Shown here piece after piece: positions 1-8,275 of a DNA stretch of 64,000 nt. The notes beneath the pieces were generated by a model, which made no database searches, had not been told where the DNA came from, and was given only the letters and a program-made list of their open reading frames with translations. This DNA comes from Streptomyces marinisediminis (lineage in GTDB: Bacteria > Actinomycetota > Actinomycetes > Streptomycetales > Streptomycetaceae). A program made the position numbers and the translations under genes. The DNA is taken from positions 110,369-174,368 of the forward strand of contig NZ_JAPKFL010000010.1 of the NCBI RefSeq assembly GCF_026262575.1. Reading direction: 5' to 3'. Within the stretch, counting starts at the first letter, position 1. The number at the start of each line of letters is the position of its first letter.

Positions 1-586
1 CGCCGAGCAGCCCGGCCTCGAAGAGCGCCGGGTGGAAGAGGAAGGCGTCCGTGCTGCCCCGGTACTCCGGGGCGAGCGCCAGCTCCGCGACCCAGTCGTC
101 CGGCCGGTGGTGGACCGCACCCTCGATCTTCATCAGGCCCGAGTGGCGCAGGTCGTTCTCCCGGCACCAGGTGTAGATGTCGGTGAGCCGGGTGACCCGC
201 TCGGCCCCGGCGAGCGGCAGCGCCAGCCGCTCGGCGTAGGGCCGCACGGGGCTGGGGTGCGCGGCCACCACCGCGTGGACGACCTCGGTGGCGTCCCCGG
301 GGCGCCGGCTGCGCACCTCGACGCGCCACCCCCCGCGCGGGGCGGGCCGGCCCTCGACCGTGGTGAGCACGGACTCCCCGGGCGCGGCGACGAGCGGGGC
401 CAGGATGGTGAGGTTGCGCAGCTCGACGTCCGCCATCGCGTGGCCGTGCCGGGCCAGCACCTGGAGCACCAGGTCCACGTAACCGACGCCCGGCAGAAGG
501 CTGCGCCCGTACACCACGTGACCGTGCAGCAGCGAATTCTCGGCGGTGACCGTGAAGGTCTCGGTGAACGTGGACGGTGCGGTCAT
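1..586 (-). CDS. Polyketide synthase dehydratase-type protein, N-terminal part (runs off the window)
   Basis: Reading leftwards from an ATG at 586, the frame stays open to the window edge (195 codons seen). The start matches a polyketide dehydratase double-hotdog fold. The first hotdog has the active-site pattern LLHGHVVYGRSLLPG (residues 19-33), with the catalytic His in the H-x3-G-x4-P arrangement. Near the window edge FHPALFEAGLLG corresponds to the second-hotdog motif HPALxDAxxQ, but Glu stands where the catalytic Asp is usual. A dehydratase domain at the extreme N terminus is not the modular KS-AT-DH order. The gene may therefore encode a discrete or iterative dehydratase, or the start of an unusual PKS. 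The rest lies outside the window, so length and later domains are unknown. Transcription continues away from the proline hydroxylase and MbtH genes to its right, which may share its cluster. Confidence 0.75.
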   Translation of the reverse strand, partial: MTAPSTFTETFTVTAENSLLHGHVVYGRSLLPGVGYVDLVLQVLARHGHAMADVELRNLTILAPLVAAPGESVLTTVEGRPAPRGGWRVEVRSRRPGDATEVVHAVVAAHPSPVRPYAERLALPLAGAERVTRLTDIYTWCRENDLRHSGLMKIEGAVHHRPDDWVAELALAPEYRGSTDAFLFHPALFEAGLLG

Positions 587-1294
587 CGATATCCATCCCA
601 GAGCAGCGTCGAAAGGGCCGACGGGGCCGCAGGGGACTCCCGTCGAATGATTCTTCCGGCCTCACGGAAAATACCGGAAGACGCGTTTCGATAAGCACGT
701 CGGACAGCACCGCAAAAGGAGCTCACCGCTCGCCGACAAGCAGGCCCGAATACACACTTCCGGAACAGTTCGGCGGTGTGCTCATGGAGGGAGCTTTCAC
801 CGAACCCCTGCTGGCAGCGGTGCGAAGCCCGGCCACAGCGCGTCGTGCAGCACCGAAAACGGTTTCGTCAAAACCCGCGGAAATTCACTACGTTCTCCCT
901 CGAAGTATCTCCCGACTATGCGTCGGCCTGTCGCCCCGTATCTTCGAGTCCTGCGCGGTAGGAAACCTGATGCCCTATCGAACGCTTACTGGACTGCTTG
1001 AAGCCTACCGGCCGTGCTCCGCGAGACGCAAGGAAAAACCGGTTGACCACTCCGGAAACGTTATTCCGAGCGGCGCCGCGCGCCCGTCACCCGCCCCTCG
1101 CGCCGGGGCCGGCCCGCACCGGCTCCGGCCCGTGCCGAAACCGCCACGCGCCGGACCCGGCCGGCGCACCCGGCCGGGCCGCCGCGCACGACCGCGTCCG
1201 CACCGTGGCTTCCGTACTCACCACGACGCGCCGTGCTCGCCGTGCGGTTCCGCACCGGCGACGACGTGCCCCGCTCGCCGCGCGGCCCCCGCGC
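587..1294. promoter_or_regulatory. AT-richer intergenic region with repeated CCGGAA motifs
   Basis: No convincing gene is visible in these 708 bases. GC is clearly lower from about 650 to 1070 than in the flanking genes, as expected of a promoter region for the leftward dehydratase gene. CCGGAA/TTCCGG motifs recur: TTCCGG at 654-659, CCGGAA at 674-679, TTCCGGAA at 758-765, and a partial palindrome CGGAAACGTTATTCCG at 1053-1068. These could be operator half-sites. That is inference, and no regulator is assigned. Confidence 0.35.
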
Positions 1295-2176
1295 TCACCA
1301 CGCGGTGAGGGAGAACCGCTCGCCCAGGGCCCGGGCACCGATGGCGAAGTCCCGTATCCGCTCCGCCTTCTCGACCATCTTGTCGTCCCCGGCGCGCCGG
1401 GCGATCTCGACCAGCCACGTGTAGGTCTCCGCCGGGTGGACGTCGTAGGTGTAGTGCACCTTGGAGAGCAGGAAGAGGATGTCGCGGAAGTTCTCCCGGC
1501 CGATCACGCCCGCCAGGCCCAGGAGGGCGTCGCGGCGCTCGGTGGTGAAGGGCCGCCGCTCGGGCAGGTCGGGCGTGGCGCCGGGGGCGTAGACGGTGGG
1601 GTCGGCGAAGACCTCCTTCTCGTACGTCTCGTCGAACGCGCCGTCGAAGGCCAGGTCCACGCACAGGGACTGGCGGCTGACGTCGGAGAAGTTGGCGGCC
1701 GAGTGCACCGTCGCCGCGTCCAGGAACCAGATCTCGCCGGGCCGCATGTGGATGACGGTGTCCTCGTTGGAGTGGAAGGCCAGCGGGCTGTCCTCCAGCA
1801 CCATGAACGTGCGCACGTAGCTGTCGAGGTCCCGGTCGAGCTCCACGAAGTCGCGGTGCGGGATGACGACGGCGTTCTTCAGGTTCCTGCTGCGGGCCAT
1901 CTGCACCCGCTCGACGTTGAACACGGTGGTGACGAGTTCGCGCAGGTACGGCACCCGCTCCGCGTGCCGCGTCGGCCGCGCGGCCGCGCCGTCGAGGTCG
2001 CGGTAGAGCCGGTCGTCGCCGCCCCCGGTCGCGTTCCACAGCGGGATGTTCTTCCAGAATCCGTTGCTGAACTCGTCGTACTCCTCCTCCACGGTGGGCA
2101 CCGCGGCGAGGTACTCCAGGTCCGGCGCCAGGCGGGCCCGGTCGAGTTCGATCTTCCCGAGAATGCGGGAGCGCAT
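1295..2176 (-). CDS. L-proline cis-3-hydroxylase, Fe(II)/2-oxoglutarate dependent
   Basis: The 293-residue protein closely resembles, from memory, the type II proline 3-hydroxylase of Streptomyces sp. TH1. Shared stretches include EEYDEFSNGFWKNIPL, NAVVIPHRDFVELDR and SKVHYTYDVHP, and the length is the same. The iron ligands and the 2-oxoglutarate Arg fall at H107, D109, H158 and R168, the positions described for that enzyme. It should convert free L-proline to cis-3-hydroxy-L-proline in the cytoplasm, as a building block for a nonribosomal peptide. The ATG at 2176 is preceded by GGAGG at about 8 bases. The reading frame extends upstream, but that part is Arg-rich and lacks the conserved start. 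The MbtH-like gene lies 58 bases upstream on the same strand, and a PKS dehydratase gene follows. They probably belong to a cluster that continues left of the window. Confidence 0.9.
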   Translation of the reverse strand: MRSRILGKIELDRARLAPDLEYLAAVPTVEEEYDEFSNGFWKNIPLWNATGGGDDRLYRDLDGAAARPTRHAERVPYLRELVTTVFNVERVQMARSRNLKNAVVIPHRDFVELDRDLDSYVRTFMVLEDSPLAFHSNEDTVIHMRPGEIWFLDAATVHSAANFSDVSRQSLCVDLAFDGAFDETYEKEVFADPTVYAPGATPDLPERRPFTTERRDALLGLAGVIGRENFRDILFLLSKVHYTYDVHPAETYTWLVEIARRAGDDKMVEKAERIRDFAIGARALGERFSLTAW

Positions 2177-2234
2177 GTGTCCTCCATGATCGCGGACGTG
2201 TCGAGCTGTTCGCCGCGCGCGGCCGGCTTGATCC

Positions 2235-2486
2235 TCAGGAGCCGGGGGCCGTCGCTGCTCGGAGACTGCGGGGGCGCAGGTCCGTCCAGTTCTCCTCGAC
2301 GAACGCCAGGCAGGCGTCACGGCTCGCCTCCGCCAGCGCGACCCGCCAGCCGGCCGGCACGTCCAGCGTGCTCGGCCACAGCGAGTGCTGGCCTTCCTCG
2401 TTCACCAGGACGAGATAGGCGGCCTCGGCGTCATCGAAAGGATGAGAACGCCGGCGCTCTGTTTCCTGTCGCGACGACTGCAACAT
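2235..2486 (-). CDS. mbtH: MbtH-like protein (NRPS adenylation-domain partner)
   Basis: This 83-residue protein carries the MbtH family signature: a HPFDD start block, LVLVNEEGQHSLWP, VPAGWR, and the C-terminal WTDLRP. MbtH proteins bind NRPS adenylation domains and support their folding and activity. The N terminus is about 14 residues longer than usual (MLQSSRQETERRRS before HPFDD). I chose the ATG at 2486 because the open frame further upstream has no family similarity. The purine-rich stretch ahead of it is weak. It precedes the proline 3-hydroxylase gene in the same direction, so it probably serves an NRPS encoded left of the window rather than the siderophore NRPS, which has its own MbtH gene at 26236-26445. 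The 246 bases upstream (2487-2732) hold no recognisable gene. Confidence 0.88.
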   Translation of the reverse strand: MLQSSRQETERRRSHPFDDAEAAYLVLVNEEGQHSLWPSTLDVPAGWRVALAEASRDACLAFVEENWTDLRPRSLRAATAPGS

Positions 2487-2732
2487 GTCCACGACCCCCG
2501 TTACTCGATCGCCATGGTCGGCGCGACCCGGAGGAGCGCTCGCACCCATGATCGAATGGCCGAAAGCGTACGCCAGGTCTTCGGGGGCGGTCAACACACG
2601 TCCGGCACATCACCGTTACGCCACACACGCGTCGGCCCGGCGCCTCCCGCCCGACACCCGCACGGCACCAGGCACGCAGGTGGGCCGCCGTGTCGCGGTC
2701 CCGCCGCGCCGCCTCGACCGGGGCCGCCCGCC

Positions 2733-3899
2733 CTACCCGCGGCTCCCGGCGGTGGCGGCGGCCGGGGCCGCGGCCCCGGGGCGGGAATCAGCCACCGGGC
2801 ACCCGGCGATCAGCCCGCAGATCGCCTCCACGCCGTCCAGCGCGGGGTCCAGCAGTTCCCGGGGGTGACGGGCGAAGCCGCCGGACGCCGTGCGGGCCTC
2901 GAAGGCGCGCACGGCCGCCAGCAGCCGGGCCGGGTTGCTCAGCGCGCCGGCCAACGGGCCGTCCGGCGCGGCGGTCAGCGCGTCGCACACCGCGCGCCAT
3001 CGGTCGGGGCCGGCCACGTGCGCGCGGAGGTAGGAGCGGGCGTCCACGGCCCGCAGGGGCAGGACGCCGACCCGGTCCGCGCCGTCCCGCCACGCCGGCA
3101 CGGCGCCGACGGCGCGGGCCGCTTCGGGGTCGCCCGCGTCGTGCAGGAGGACGGCGCCGGGCGCCCCGACCGCCCGCAGGTACGCGTCGAACGCCGCGAG
3201 CCCCGCGGCCGCGCTCCCCCCGGGCGTCGCCCCCTCCTCGGCCACCCGCCCCGCGGGCGCCGGGCCGTCGGCCACCCGCCCCTCGGCCGCCGGACCCTCG
3301 GGCGCCGCACCAGCAGGCGCCGAACCCTCGGCCGCCGAACCCTCCAGTCTCCGCCCCGCGGGCGTCGGCCCCTCCGCCTCCGGGCCGACCGCGCCGGTCC
3401 ACCCCGCCACGGCTCCGGCCGCCAGCACCGGCACCAGGCGGCCCTCCCGGACCAGCTCCTCGGCCGCCGCACGCGGCACCCGGTACGCCGCCCGGACCGA
3501 CCGGGCCAACCGCGCCGCGACGTCCGCGTCCCCGGCCGCGTCCGCCTCCGCGTCGGCGGGGGTCGCGGCCAGCCGGACGGGCACCGGGTCGCCCGGGCCG
3601 CGCTGCTCCAGCAGGCGCAGCACCAGGTCCACCGCCAGCAGGGTCCGGCCGCTGCCCGGCGCGCCGGTCACCAGCAGCCGCGCCGGACGCCGCCCGGCGT
3701 ACCGCTCCAGTACGGCGCACGAGCGCATCGGCGGCACGGCGGGCTCCGCGGCGCCCGCCACCGTCCACGCGTACCGCAGGTCCATCGGCTCCCGGCCGCC
3801 GAGCAGCCGGTCGCGCGCGAGCCGCTCCCGCCGCAGCACGGCACCGGCCAGCCGCCCGGCCGCGTCGCCGCGCCGCTCCCGCCTCCACAGCCTCACCAT
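2733..3899 (-). CDS. NACHT-like P-loop ATPase, short form
   Basis: The 388-residue protein has a Walker A motif GAPGSGRT (residues 79-86) and the feel of Streptomyces NACHT NTPases. It shows an N-terminal Arg-rich region, PVPVRLAA after the P-loop, a block around VLPLRAVDARSYLRAHV, and LAGALSNPARLLAAVRAF followed by HPRELLD. Typical members continue into transmembrane or repeat regions, but this one stops soon after the ATPase core, so it looks like a short or truncated member. Residues of about 170-245 are an Ala/Pro/Gly/Glu-rich stretch built from degenerate units such as EGSAPAG and EGPAAEG. That stretch interrupts the core and probably arose by repeat expansion. NACHT proteins act in signalling and antiphage defence, but nothing nearby confirms such a role. 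The gene stands alone between two unrelated transcription units. Confidence 0.55.
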   Translation of the reverse strand: MVRLWRRERRGDAAGRLAGAVLRRERLARDRLLGGREPMDLRYAWTVAGAAEPAVPPMRSCAVLERYAGRRPARLLVTGAPGSGRTLLAVDLVLRLLEQRGPGDPVPVRLAATPADAEADAAGDADVAARLARSVRAAYRVPRAAAEELVREGRLVPVLAAGAVAGWTGAVGPEAEGPTPAGRRLEGSAAEGSAPAGAAPEGPAAEGRVADGPAPAGRVAEEGATPGGSAAAGLAAFDAYLRAVGAPGAVLLHDAGDPEAARAVGAVPAWRDGADRVGVLPLRAVDARSYLRAHVAGPDRWRAVCDALTAAPDGPLAGALSNPARLLAAVRAFEARTASGGFARHPRELLDPALDGVEAICGLIAGCPVADSRPGAAAPAAATAGSRG

Positions 3900-4040
3900 G
3901 CCGCCGCACCCTACGCATCCCCCGGCCGCGCACCGCCCCGCCGCACCGCGCCGCCCCCGGACCGGCCCCGTGGGCGGGACACCCCGCCCACGCGTTGACG
4001 CGCCCGGCCCGGCGGGACCCGGGCGCGTCCGAATCCCGGC

Positions 4041-4922
4041 TCAGCGGCGGCTGCTCAGCAGGTCGGTGATGCGCAGGAAGCCGTCCGTCGGGCTGCCGTG
4101 CGCGATGGCCCGGCGCGCGAGACCCTCGGCCGCGCGCATCACCCCCGCGTCGATCCCGTGTGCCTCGGAGGCGTGCACGATGTGCGTCATCGAGGAGACG
4201 GCCGAACTGATCGGGTTGTCCAGGCCCGAGAAGGCACCGCTGTCGACGTCCGCCGCGCCCTCCGCGAACACCGGCGGGAGGATCTCGGCGATGCCCTGGG
4301 CGAACGGGGCGAGTTCACCGGCGGTGATGCCCTCGGCCCGGGCCACGGCCAGCGCGTGGGCGTAGCCCGCCATCGCCGTCCAGAAGATGTCGAGCAGGGC
4401 GATGTCGTAGGCGGCGGCCCGGCCGGTGTCGGTGCCCAGGTGGGTGTGGGTGCCGCCCAGCGCGTCCAGCACGGGCCGGTGCGCCGCGTACAGCTCCTCC
4501 GGGCCGCTGTGCAGGAACACCGCGTCCGGGGTGCCGATGGTGACGGCCGGGGTCATGATCGCGCCGTCGAGGTAACCGATGCCGTGCTCGGCCGCCCACT
4601 CGGCGCTGTCCCGCGCGCGCCCCGGGAGGTCGGCCGTCAGGTTGACGACGGTGCGCCCCTTCAGCGCCGCCGTCACCGCGTCGCGCCGGAGCACGGCGTC
4701 CGCGGCGTCGTAGTTCACCACGCACACCACCGTCACCGGGCTGGCGGCGACCGCCTCCTCCGCCGAGCCGGCGCTCACCGCGCCGCGCTCGACCAGCTCC
4801 CCGTCCCGGCCGGGCGTGCGGTTCCACACGGTGGTGCGCAGCCCCGCCTCCAGGAAGGCACCGGCCAGGGCACGCCCCATCGGTCCCAGGCCCAGCACCG
4901 TGACGGCAGACTGTTCGGACAT
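4041..4922 (-). CDS. Imine-reductase-like NAD(P)-dependent oxidoreductase (6-PGDH/beta-hydroxyacid dehydrogenase fold)
   Basis: The 293-residue protein begins with a Rossmann motif GLGPMGRALA (residues 11-20), followed by TTVWNRTPGR, the cofactor signature shared by imine reductases. The C-terminal half contains AAYDIALLDIFWTAMAGYAHA, a helical segment where imine reductases carry their Asp/Tyr active-site position. Length and layout fit imine reductases, which reduce cyclic imines with NADPH. The related hydroxyisobutyrate dehydrogenase family is the alternative. The ATG at 4922 is chosen because upstream in-frame codons lie inside the operator region. The gene is divergent from an HxlR-type regulator, 56 bases apart. 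This pairing usually means the regulator controls the oxidoreductase. The natural substrate cannot be read from the sequence. Confidence 0.78.
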   Translation of the reverse strand: MSEQSAVTVLGLGPMGRALAGAFLEAGLRTTVWNRTPGRDGELVERGAVSAGSAEEAVAASPVTVVCVVNYDAADAVLRRDAVTAALKGRTVVNLTADLPGRARDSAEWAAEHGIGYLDGAIMTPAVTIGTPDAVFLHSGPEELYAAHRPVLDALGGTHTHLGTDTGRAAAYDIALLDIFWTAMAGYAHALAVARAEGITAGELAPFAQGIAEILPPVFAEGAADVDSGAFSGLDNPISSAVSSMTHIVHASEAHGIDAGVMRAAEGLARRAIAHGSPTDGFLRITDLLSSRR

Positions 4923-4932
4923 ACTTCTACTC

Positions 4933-4965
4933 CTGACGACTCGTGACGCACTGACGACTAGTGAC
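4933..4965. promoter_or_regulatory. Direct repeat in the oxidoreductase/HxlR divergent promoter (candidate HxlR operator)
   Basis: Two 15-base direct repeats, CTGACGACTCGTGAC (4933-4947) and CTGACGACTAGTGAC (4951-4965), differ at one base and are offset by 18 bases. The second contains the palindrome ACTAGT. They occupy most of the 56-base intergenic gap between the two divergent start codons, where an autoregulating HxlR dimer pair would be expected to bind. Confidence 0.5.
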
Positions 4966-4978
4966 AAGGGGACCGGTC

Positions 4979-5329
4979 ATGACGCGCAGCCGCGCCCTGG
5001 ACCCGGACGTCTGCGGTGTCACCGCCGCGATCGACGTGATCGACGGCAAGTGGAAGACGACACTGCTGTGGCTCCTGGAGTCCGGTCCGCAGCGTCCCGG
5101 GGCCCTGCGTCGGCAGATTCCCGGCCTCACCGAGAAGGTGCTGACTCAGGCGCTCCGGGAGATGGAGGCCGACGGCCTGGTGCACCGCGAGGTGCACGAC
5201 GTCCTCCCACTCAAGACCGTCTACTCCCTCACCTCGTTCGGCCAGGACCTGGCCGACGCGCTGGCCCCCCTCTCGGACTGGGGCCACCGCCGCCTGGAAC
5301 GCCTTGCCGATCCCCCGGCGGCCTCCTGA
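4979..5329 (+). CDS. HxlR-family winged-helix transcriptional regulator
   Basis: The 116-residue protein matches the HxlR/DUF24 family: DPDVCGVTAAIDVIDGKWK near the start with the family cysteine, then winged-helix segments (GALRRQIPGLTEKVLTQALREME) and the wing LPLKTVYSLT. Members respond to electrophiles or redox stress through the N-terminal Cys and usually control a neighbouring oxidoreductase. The ATG at 4979 is preceded by AAGGGG at 8 bases. A GTG in the same frame at 4961 lies inside the putative operator and is less likely. It is divergently arranged with the imine-reductase-like gene, and the repeats between them are candidate binding sites. Confidence 0.85.
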   Translation: MTRSRALDPDVCGVTAAIDVIDGKWKTTLLWLLESGPQRPGALRRQIPGLTEKVLTQALREMEADGLVHREVHDVLPLKTVYSLTSFGQDLADALAPLSDWGHRRLERLADPPAAS

Positions 5330-5880
5330 CCGCCTCCTCCACCCTGACCCACCCCCGCGCGCCCGCCAAGTACCCACAAAAAAGTGGCCACCTCGGCGTT
5401 CTGTGCCCCACCCCGGGGCGGCCCGCCACGCCGCCCCGGTGACGGCCCACCGCGCCGACGCACCGGGCGGCCGCCGCGTCGGGGCCGGGCCGACGCCTTG
5501 AGCGGGAGGGGCCTTCCCCGGGCCCCGGTCCGGGCGGCCCCGGCGCGGCGGGCGGCCTCCTCGGCCAACCATCCCGGCCGCGACCACACGACCCGCCCCG
5601 ACGCCCGGCGGAGACCTCCGCGACGGTGCCCGGGGGTCTGACGGCGGCCCGCGCGGAAGCGCCGCCGCGCGCCCGCCACGCGGCCCCTAAGCCACCTGGC
5701 GCGCCGCCGACCCGGAGCCGCCGCCCCGGAGCCGTCGGCCACCGCGCCGGCCGCCACGCGCCTCGCTCCCGGCCGATCCCCGAGCCCTCCCGTCACGTGA
5801 CGCGGCGTCACCCGGCGCGGAGTCGGCCCGTGCGAGGCCACGGGAAACCACCCGCCCTTGCCACGCAACCTCCCACCTGG
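5330..5880. other. Gene-free region after the HxlR gene
   Basis: About 550 bases of extremely GC-rich sequence with no supportable gene on either strand. The frames that stay open encode only Arg/Pro/Ala-rich shadow peptides. A short hairpin, CCAC-AAAAAA-GTGG (5374-5387), sits 45 bases after the HxlR stop and may be a weak terminator. Beyond that I see nothing. Confidence 0.4.
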
Positions 5881-5899
5881 TTAGGTTAGGCTTACCTTG
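5881..5899. promoter_or_regulatory. Iron box (DmdR/IdeR-type operator) at the head of the siderophore operon
   Basis: TTAGGTTAGGCTTACCTTG matches the actinobacterial iron-box consensus TTAGGTTAGGCTAACCTAA at 16 of 19 positions. It is the only such site ahead of the DHB-AMP ligase operon. It lies about 770 bases upstream of that start codon, or about 490 bases upstream of a small candidate ORF at 6390. Iron-loaded DmdR/IdeR would repress the promoter, so the operon should be expressed under iron limitation. Confidence 0.8.
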
Positions 5900-6389
5900 C
5901 CAAGCGGGAGGAGGGAGCGCATCCCGGCCCGGTCCACGGGGTCACCGGACTCGGTGACGCCGGTCGCCGGCGCGGCCGGAGGACCGGTGCCGACGTGTCG
6001 CACGCCGCGGTGGGCACGGACCGCCGGTGACGCACGCGTCCACCGCCGCGGGCGCGCCACGTCCGGGCAGGGCCGCGTACGCCGGTGGCAGCGACGTGGC
6101 CGCCCCGTCACCCCCGCCCCGGTCCGCGGGTCACGGCGGCAGCGGCGGCTCGGCCGGCGGTGGTCCCACCCGGTGCGACCGCCACCGGATGCGGCGTCGG
6201 CCGTGGCCGGGGAGGACGACCGCGCCCGGGGCCCTCGCGGGCACCCCGAGCGGTTCCCCGCGGGGCGTCCCACCGGGAGCCCCGCCCACCACGCCGCCCC
6301 GGGCACCCTCCGCGCCCGCCACCCCACCGCCCCGCAGAACCCGTTCGACGACGGCGGCGCGACCCCCGCGCCGGAAAGGAAACGCTGAC
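5900..6389. other. Long untranslated-looking leader downstream of the iron box
   Basis: Some 490 bases between the iron box and the first plausible start codon contain no supportable gene. The forward open frame is Arg/Pro/Ser-rich and lacks a ribosome-binding site. A GGAGGAGGG stretch at about 5908-5916 is not followed by ATG, GTG or TTG at a suitable distance. The region could be a long 5' leader, a decayed gene, or contain a second promoter. Confidence 0.35.
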
Positions 6390-6671
6390 GTGTCCCCCTC
6401 CGCTCCGGTGCGCCCCGGCCCCGGGTGCCAGGCGACCGACCTGCCGGCCCCCGCCCCGCCCCGCCCGTTCCGCTCCTCCTCGCTCCGGGGCGCGCGGCGC
6501 CCCGACGGCACGGGGGCGGTGCCGCTCCGTGGCCCCGGCCAGCGCGGACGGACGGTGCGCCCGCGCACCGTCGCGGGGAGCGCCGCGGGCCGCGCTCCGG
6601 CGGCCGAACGAGCCGTTGGCGCGGCGGCGTTCGGCCCGCCGCGCGGCCTCGACGGGCAGGGGGCGGCGTGA
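6390..6671 (+). CDS. Small hypothetical ORF coupled to the DHB-AMP ligase gene
   Basis: A GTG at 6390 preceded by GGAAAGGA (about 10 bases away) opens a 93-codon frame. Its TGA (6669-6671) overlaps the ligase GTG at 6668 as GTGA, the same coupling seen throughout this operon. Third-position GC is above 90%, consistent with coding. The protein is rich in Arg, Pro, Ala and Gly and shows no domain, signal peptide or membrane segment that I recognise. It may be a real small protein, a leader that drives translation of the ligase, or a chance frame. Confidence 0.35.
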   Translation: MSPSAPVRPGPGCQATDLPAPAPPRPFRSSSLRGARRPDGTGAVPLRGPGQRGRTVRPRTVAGSAAGRAPAAERAVGAAAFGPPRGLDGQGAA

Positions 6672-8275
6672 GCGCGGACCACGTGCCGTGGCCGCCGGAG
6701 GTCGCCGCGCGCTACCGGGCGGCGGGCCACTGGCGCGGCCGGACCTTCGGGACGACGCTGACGGCGCTGGCGAGCGCGTACGCCGACCGCACCGCCGTGG
6801 TGGGCGGGGACCGCCGGTGGAGCTTCGCCGAACTCGACGAGCGCGCCCACCGGATCGCCGCCGGGCTGCTCGACGCCGGGCTCGCGCCCGGCGACCGGGC
6901 GGTGCTGCAACTGCCCAACGTCCCGGAGTTCCTGCCGGTGGTGTTCGGGATGTGGCGCGCGGGCGTGCTGCCGGTGTTCGCGCTGCCCGCGCACCGGCAC
7001 AGCGAGCTGCGGCACTTCGCCGCGCACAGCGAAGCAGCCGCCATCGTCACCGTCGGCACCCACGAGCGGCACGACCACGCCGCGACCGCCCGCGCCGTCG
7101 CCTCCGAGGTGGGCTCCGTGCGGCGGGTGCTGACGCTCGACTCGGCGGAGTTCGCCGACCTGGCCGCGACGGCGCCGCGCGAGCTGCCCGACCCCGATCC
7201 GGAGGGCGTGGCGTTCCTCCAGCTCTCCGGGGGGAGCACCGGGCTGCCGAAGCTGATCCCGCGCACCCACGACGACTACCTCTACAGCGTCCGCGAGAGC
7301 GCCCGGATCTGCGCGCTGCGCCCGGAGAGCGTGTACCTGGCCACGCTCCCCGTGGCGCACAACTACCCGTTGAGCTCGCCGGGGGTGCTCGGCGCCCTGC
7401 ACGCGGGGGCGACGACGGTCATGGCGCCGCGGCCGGACGCGGACACCGCGTTCCGGCTGATCGAGGAGGAGCGGGTCACCATCACCGGGGTGGTGCCGCC
7501 GCTGGCCGCCGCGTGGGTGCAGGCGGCGGCCCGCACCGACCGCGACCTGTCCTCCCTGGAGGTCCTGCTGGTCGGCGGGGCCAAGTGCGGCCGCGAGCTG
7601 GCCGAGCGGATCGGTCCCGCGCTGGGCTGCCGGCTCCAGCAGGTGTTCGGGATGGCGGAGGGCCTGGTCTGCTACACCCGGCTGGACGACCCCGAGGAGG
7701 TGGTGCTCGGCACGCAGGGCCGCCCCCTCTCCCCCGACGACGAGGTCCGCGTCGTGGACGTGGAGACCGGCGCCGACGTGGCACCGGGGCAGCCGGGCGC
7801 CCTGCTGACCCGCGGCCCGTACACGATCCGCGGCTACTACCGGGCCCCGGAGCACAACGCCGCCGCGTTCACCCCGGACGGCTTCTACCGGACCGGCGAC
7901 CTGGTGCGCCGCACGCCCTCGGGCCGGCTCGAAGTGGTCGGGCGGGCCAAGGAGCAGATCAACCGGGGCGGGGAGAAGGTCGCGGCCGAGGAGGTCGAGA
8001 ACCACCTGATGGCCCACCCGGGCGTGCTCGACGCCGCCGTCGTGGCGGTGCCCGACCCCTACCTGGGCGAGCGGACCTGCGCCTACGTCGTGCCCACCGC
8101 GCAGGCGTCCCCCTCCGGTGCGGAGCTGCGCGCCTTCGTGCGGGAGCGCGGGGTGGCCGCGTTCAAGGTGCCGGACCTGGTCCGGGTCGTCGAGCGGTTC
8201 CCGACGACCGGCGTCGGCAAGACCAGCAAGCGCGAGCTGAGGGCGGCCCTGGCCGCGCTCGCGCGGAAGGAGTGA
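6668..8275 (+). CDS. 2,3-Dihydroxybenzoate-AMP ligase (EntE/DhbE type)
   Basis: This stand-alone adenylation enzyme of 535 residues, the usual EntE/DhbE length, would activate an aryl acid and load it onto the aryl carrier protein encoded next. The aryl-acid family signature [11 protein letters not shown], the P-loop [34 protein letters not shown] and the C-terminal Lys motif [10 protein letters not shown] are all present. In DhbE the Ser of HNYPLSSPG and the Val of FGMAEGLV favour 2,3-dihydroxybenzoate, while salicylate enzymes carry Cys and Leu. Both residues here predict DHB. The GTG at 6668 is chosen because family similarity begins there and a G-rich site precedes it. It probably belongs to the operon under the iron box at 5881. 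No DHB biosynthesis genes are in the window, so DHB must be supplied from elsewhere. Confidence 0.92.
   Translation: MSADHVPWPPEVAARYRAAGHWRGRTFGTTLTALASAYADRTAVVGGDRRWSFAELDERAHRIAAGLLDAGLAPGDRAVLQLPNVPEFLPVVFGMWRAGVLPVFALPAHRHSELRHFAAHSEAAAIVTVGTHERHDHAATARAVASEVGSVRRVLTLDSAEFADLAATAPRELPDPDPEGVAFLQLSGGSTGLPKLIPRTHDDYLYSVRESARICALRPESVYLATLPVAHNYPLSSPGVLGALHAGATTVMAPRPDADTAFRLIEEERVTITGVVPPLAAAWVQAAARTDRDLSSLEVLLVGGAKCGRELAERIGPALGCRLQQVFGMAEGLVCYTRLDDPEEVVLGTQGRPLSPDDEVRVVDVETGADVAPGQPGALLTRGPYTIRGYYRAPEHNAAAFTPDGFYRTGDLVRRTPSGRLEVVGRAKEQINRGGEKVAAEEVENHLMAHPGVLDAAVVAVPDPYLGERTCAYVVPTAQASPSGAELRAFVRERGVAAFKVPDLVRVVERFPTTGVGKTSKRELRAALAALARKE

Noticed and set aside
6325..6389. An NPFDD motif in a forward frame of the leader, reminiscent of an MbtH start
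   Set aside because: Only five residues match. The frame ends a few codons later and lacks every other MbtH block.
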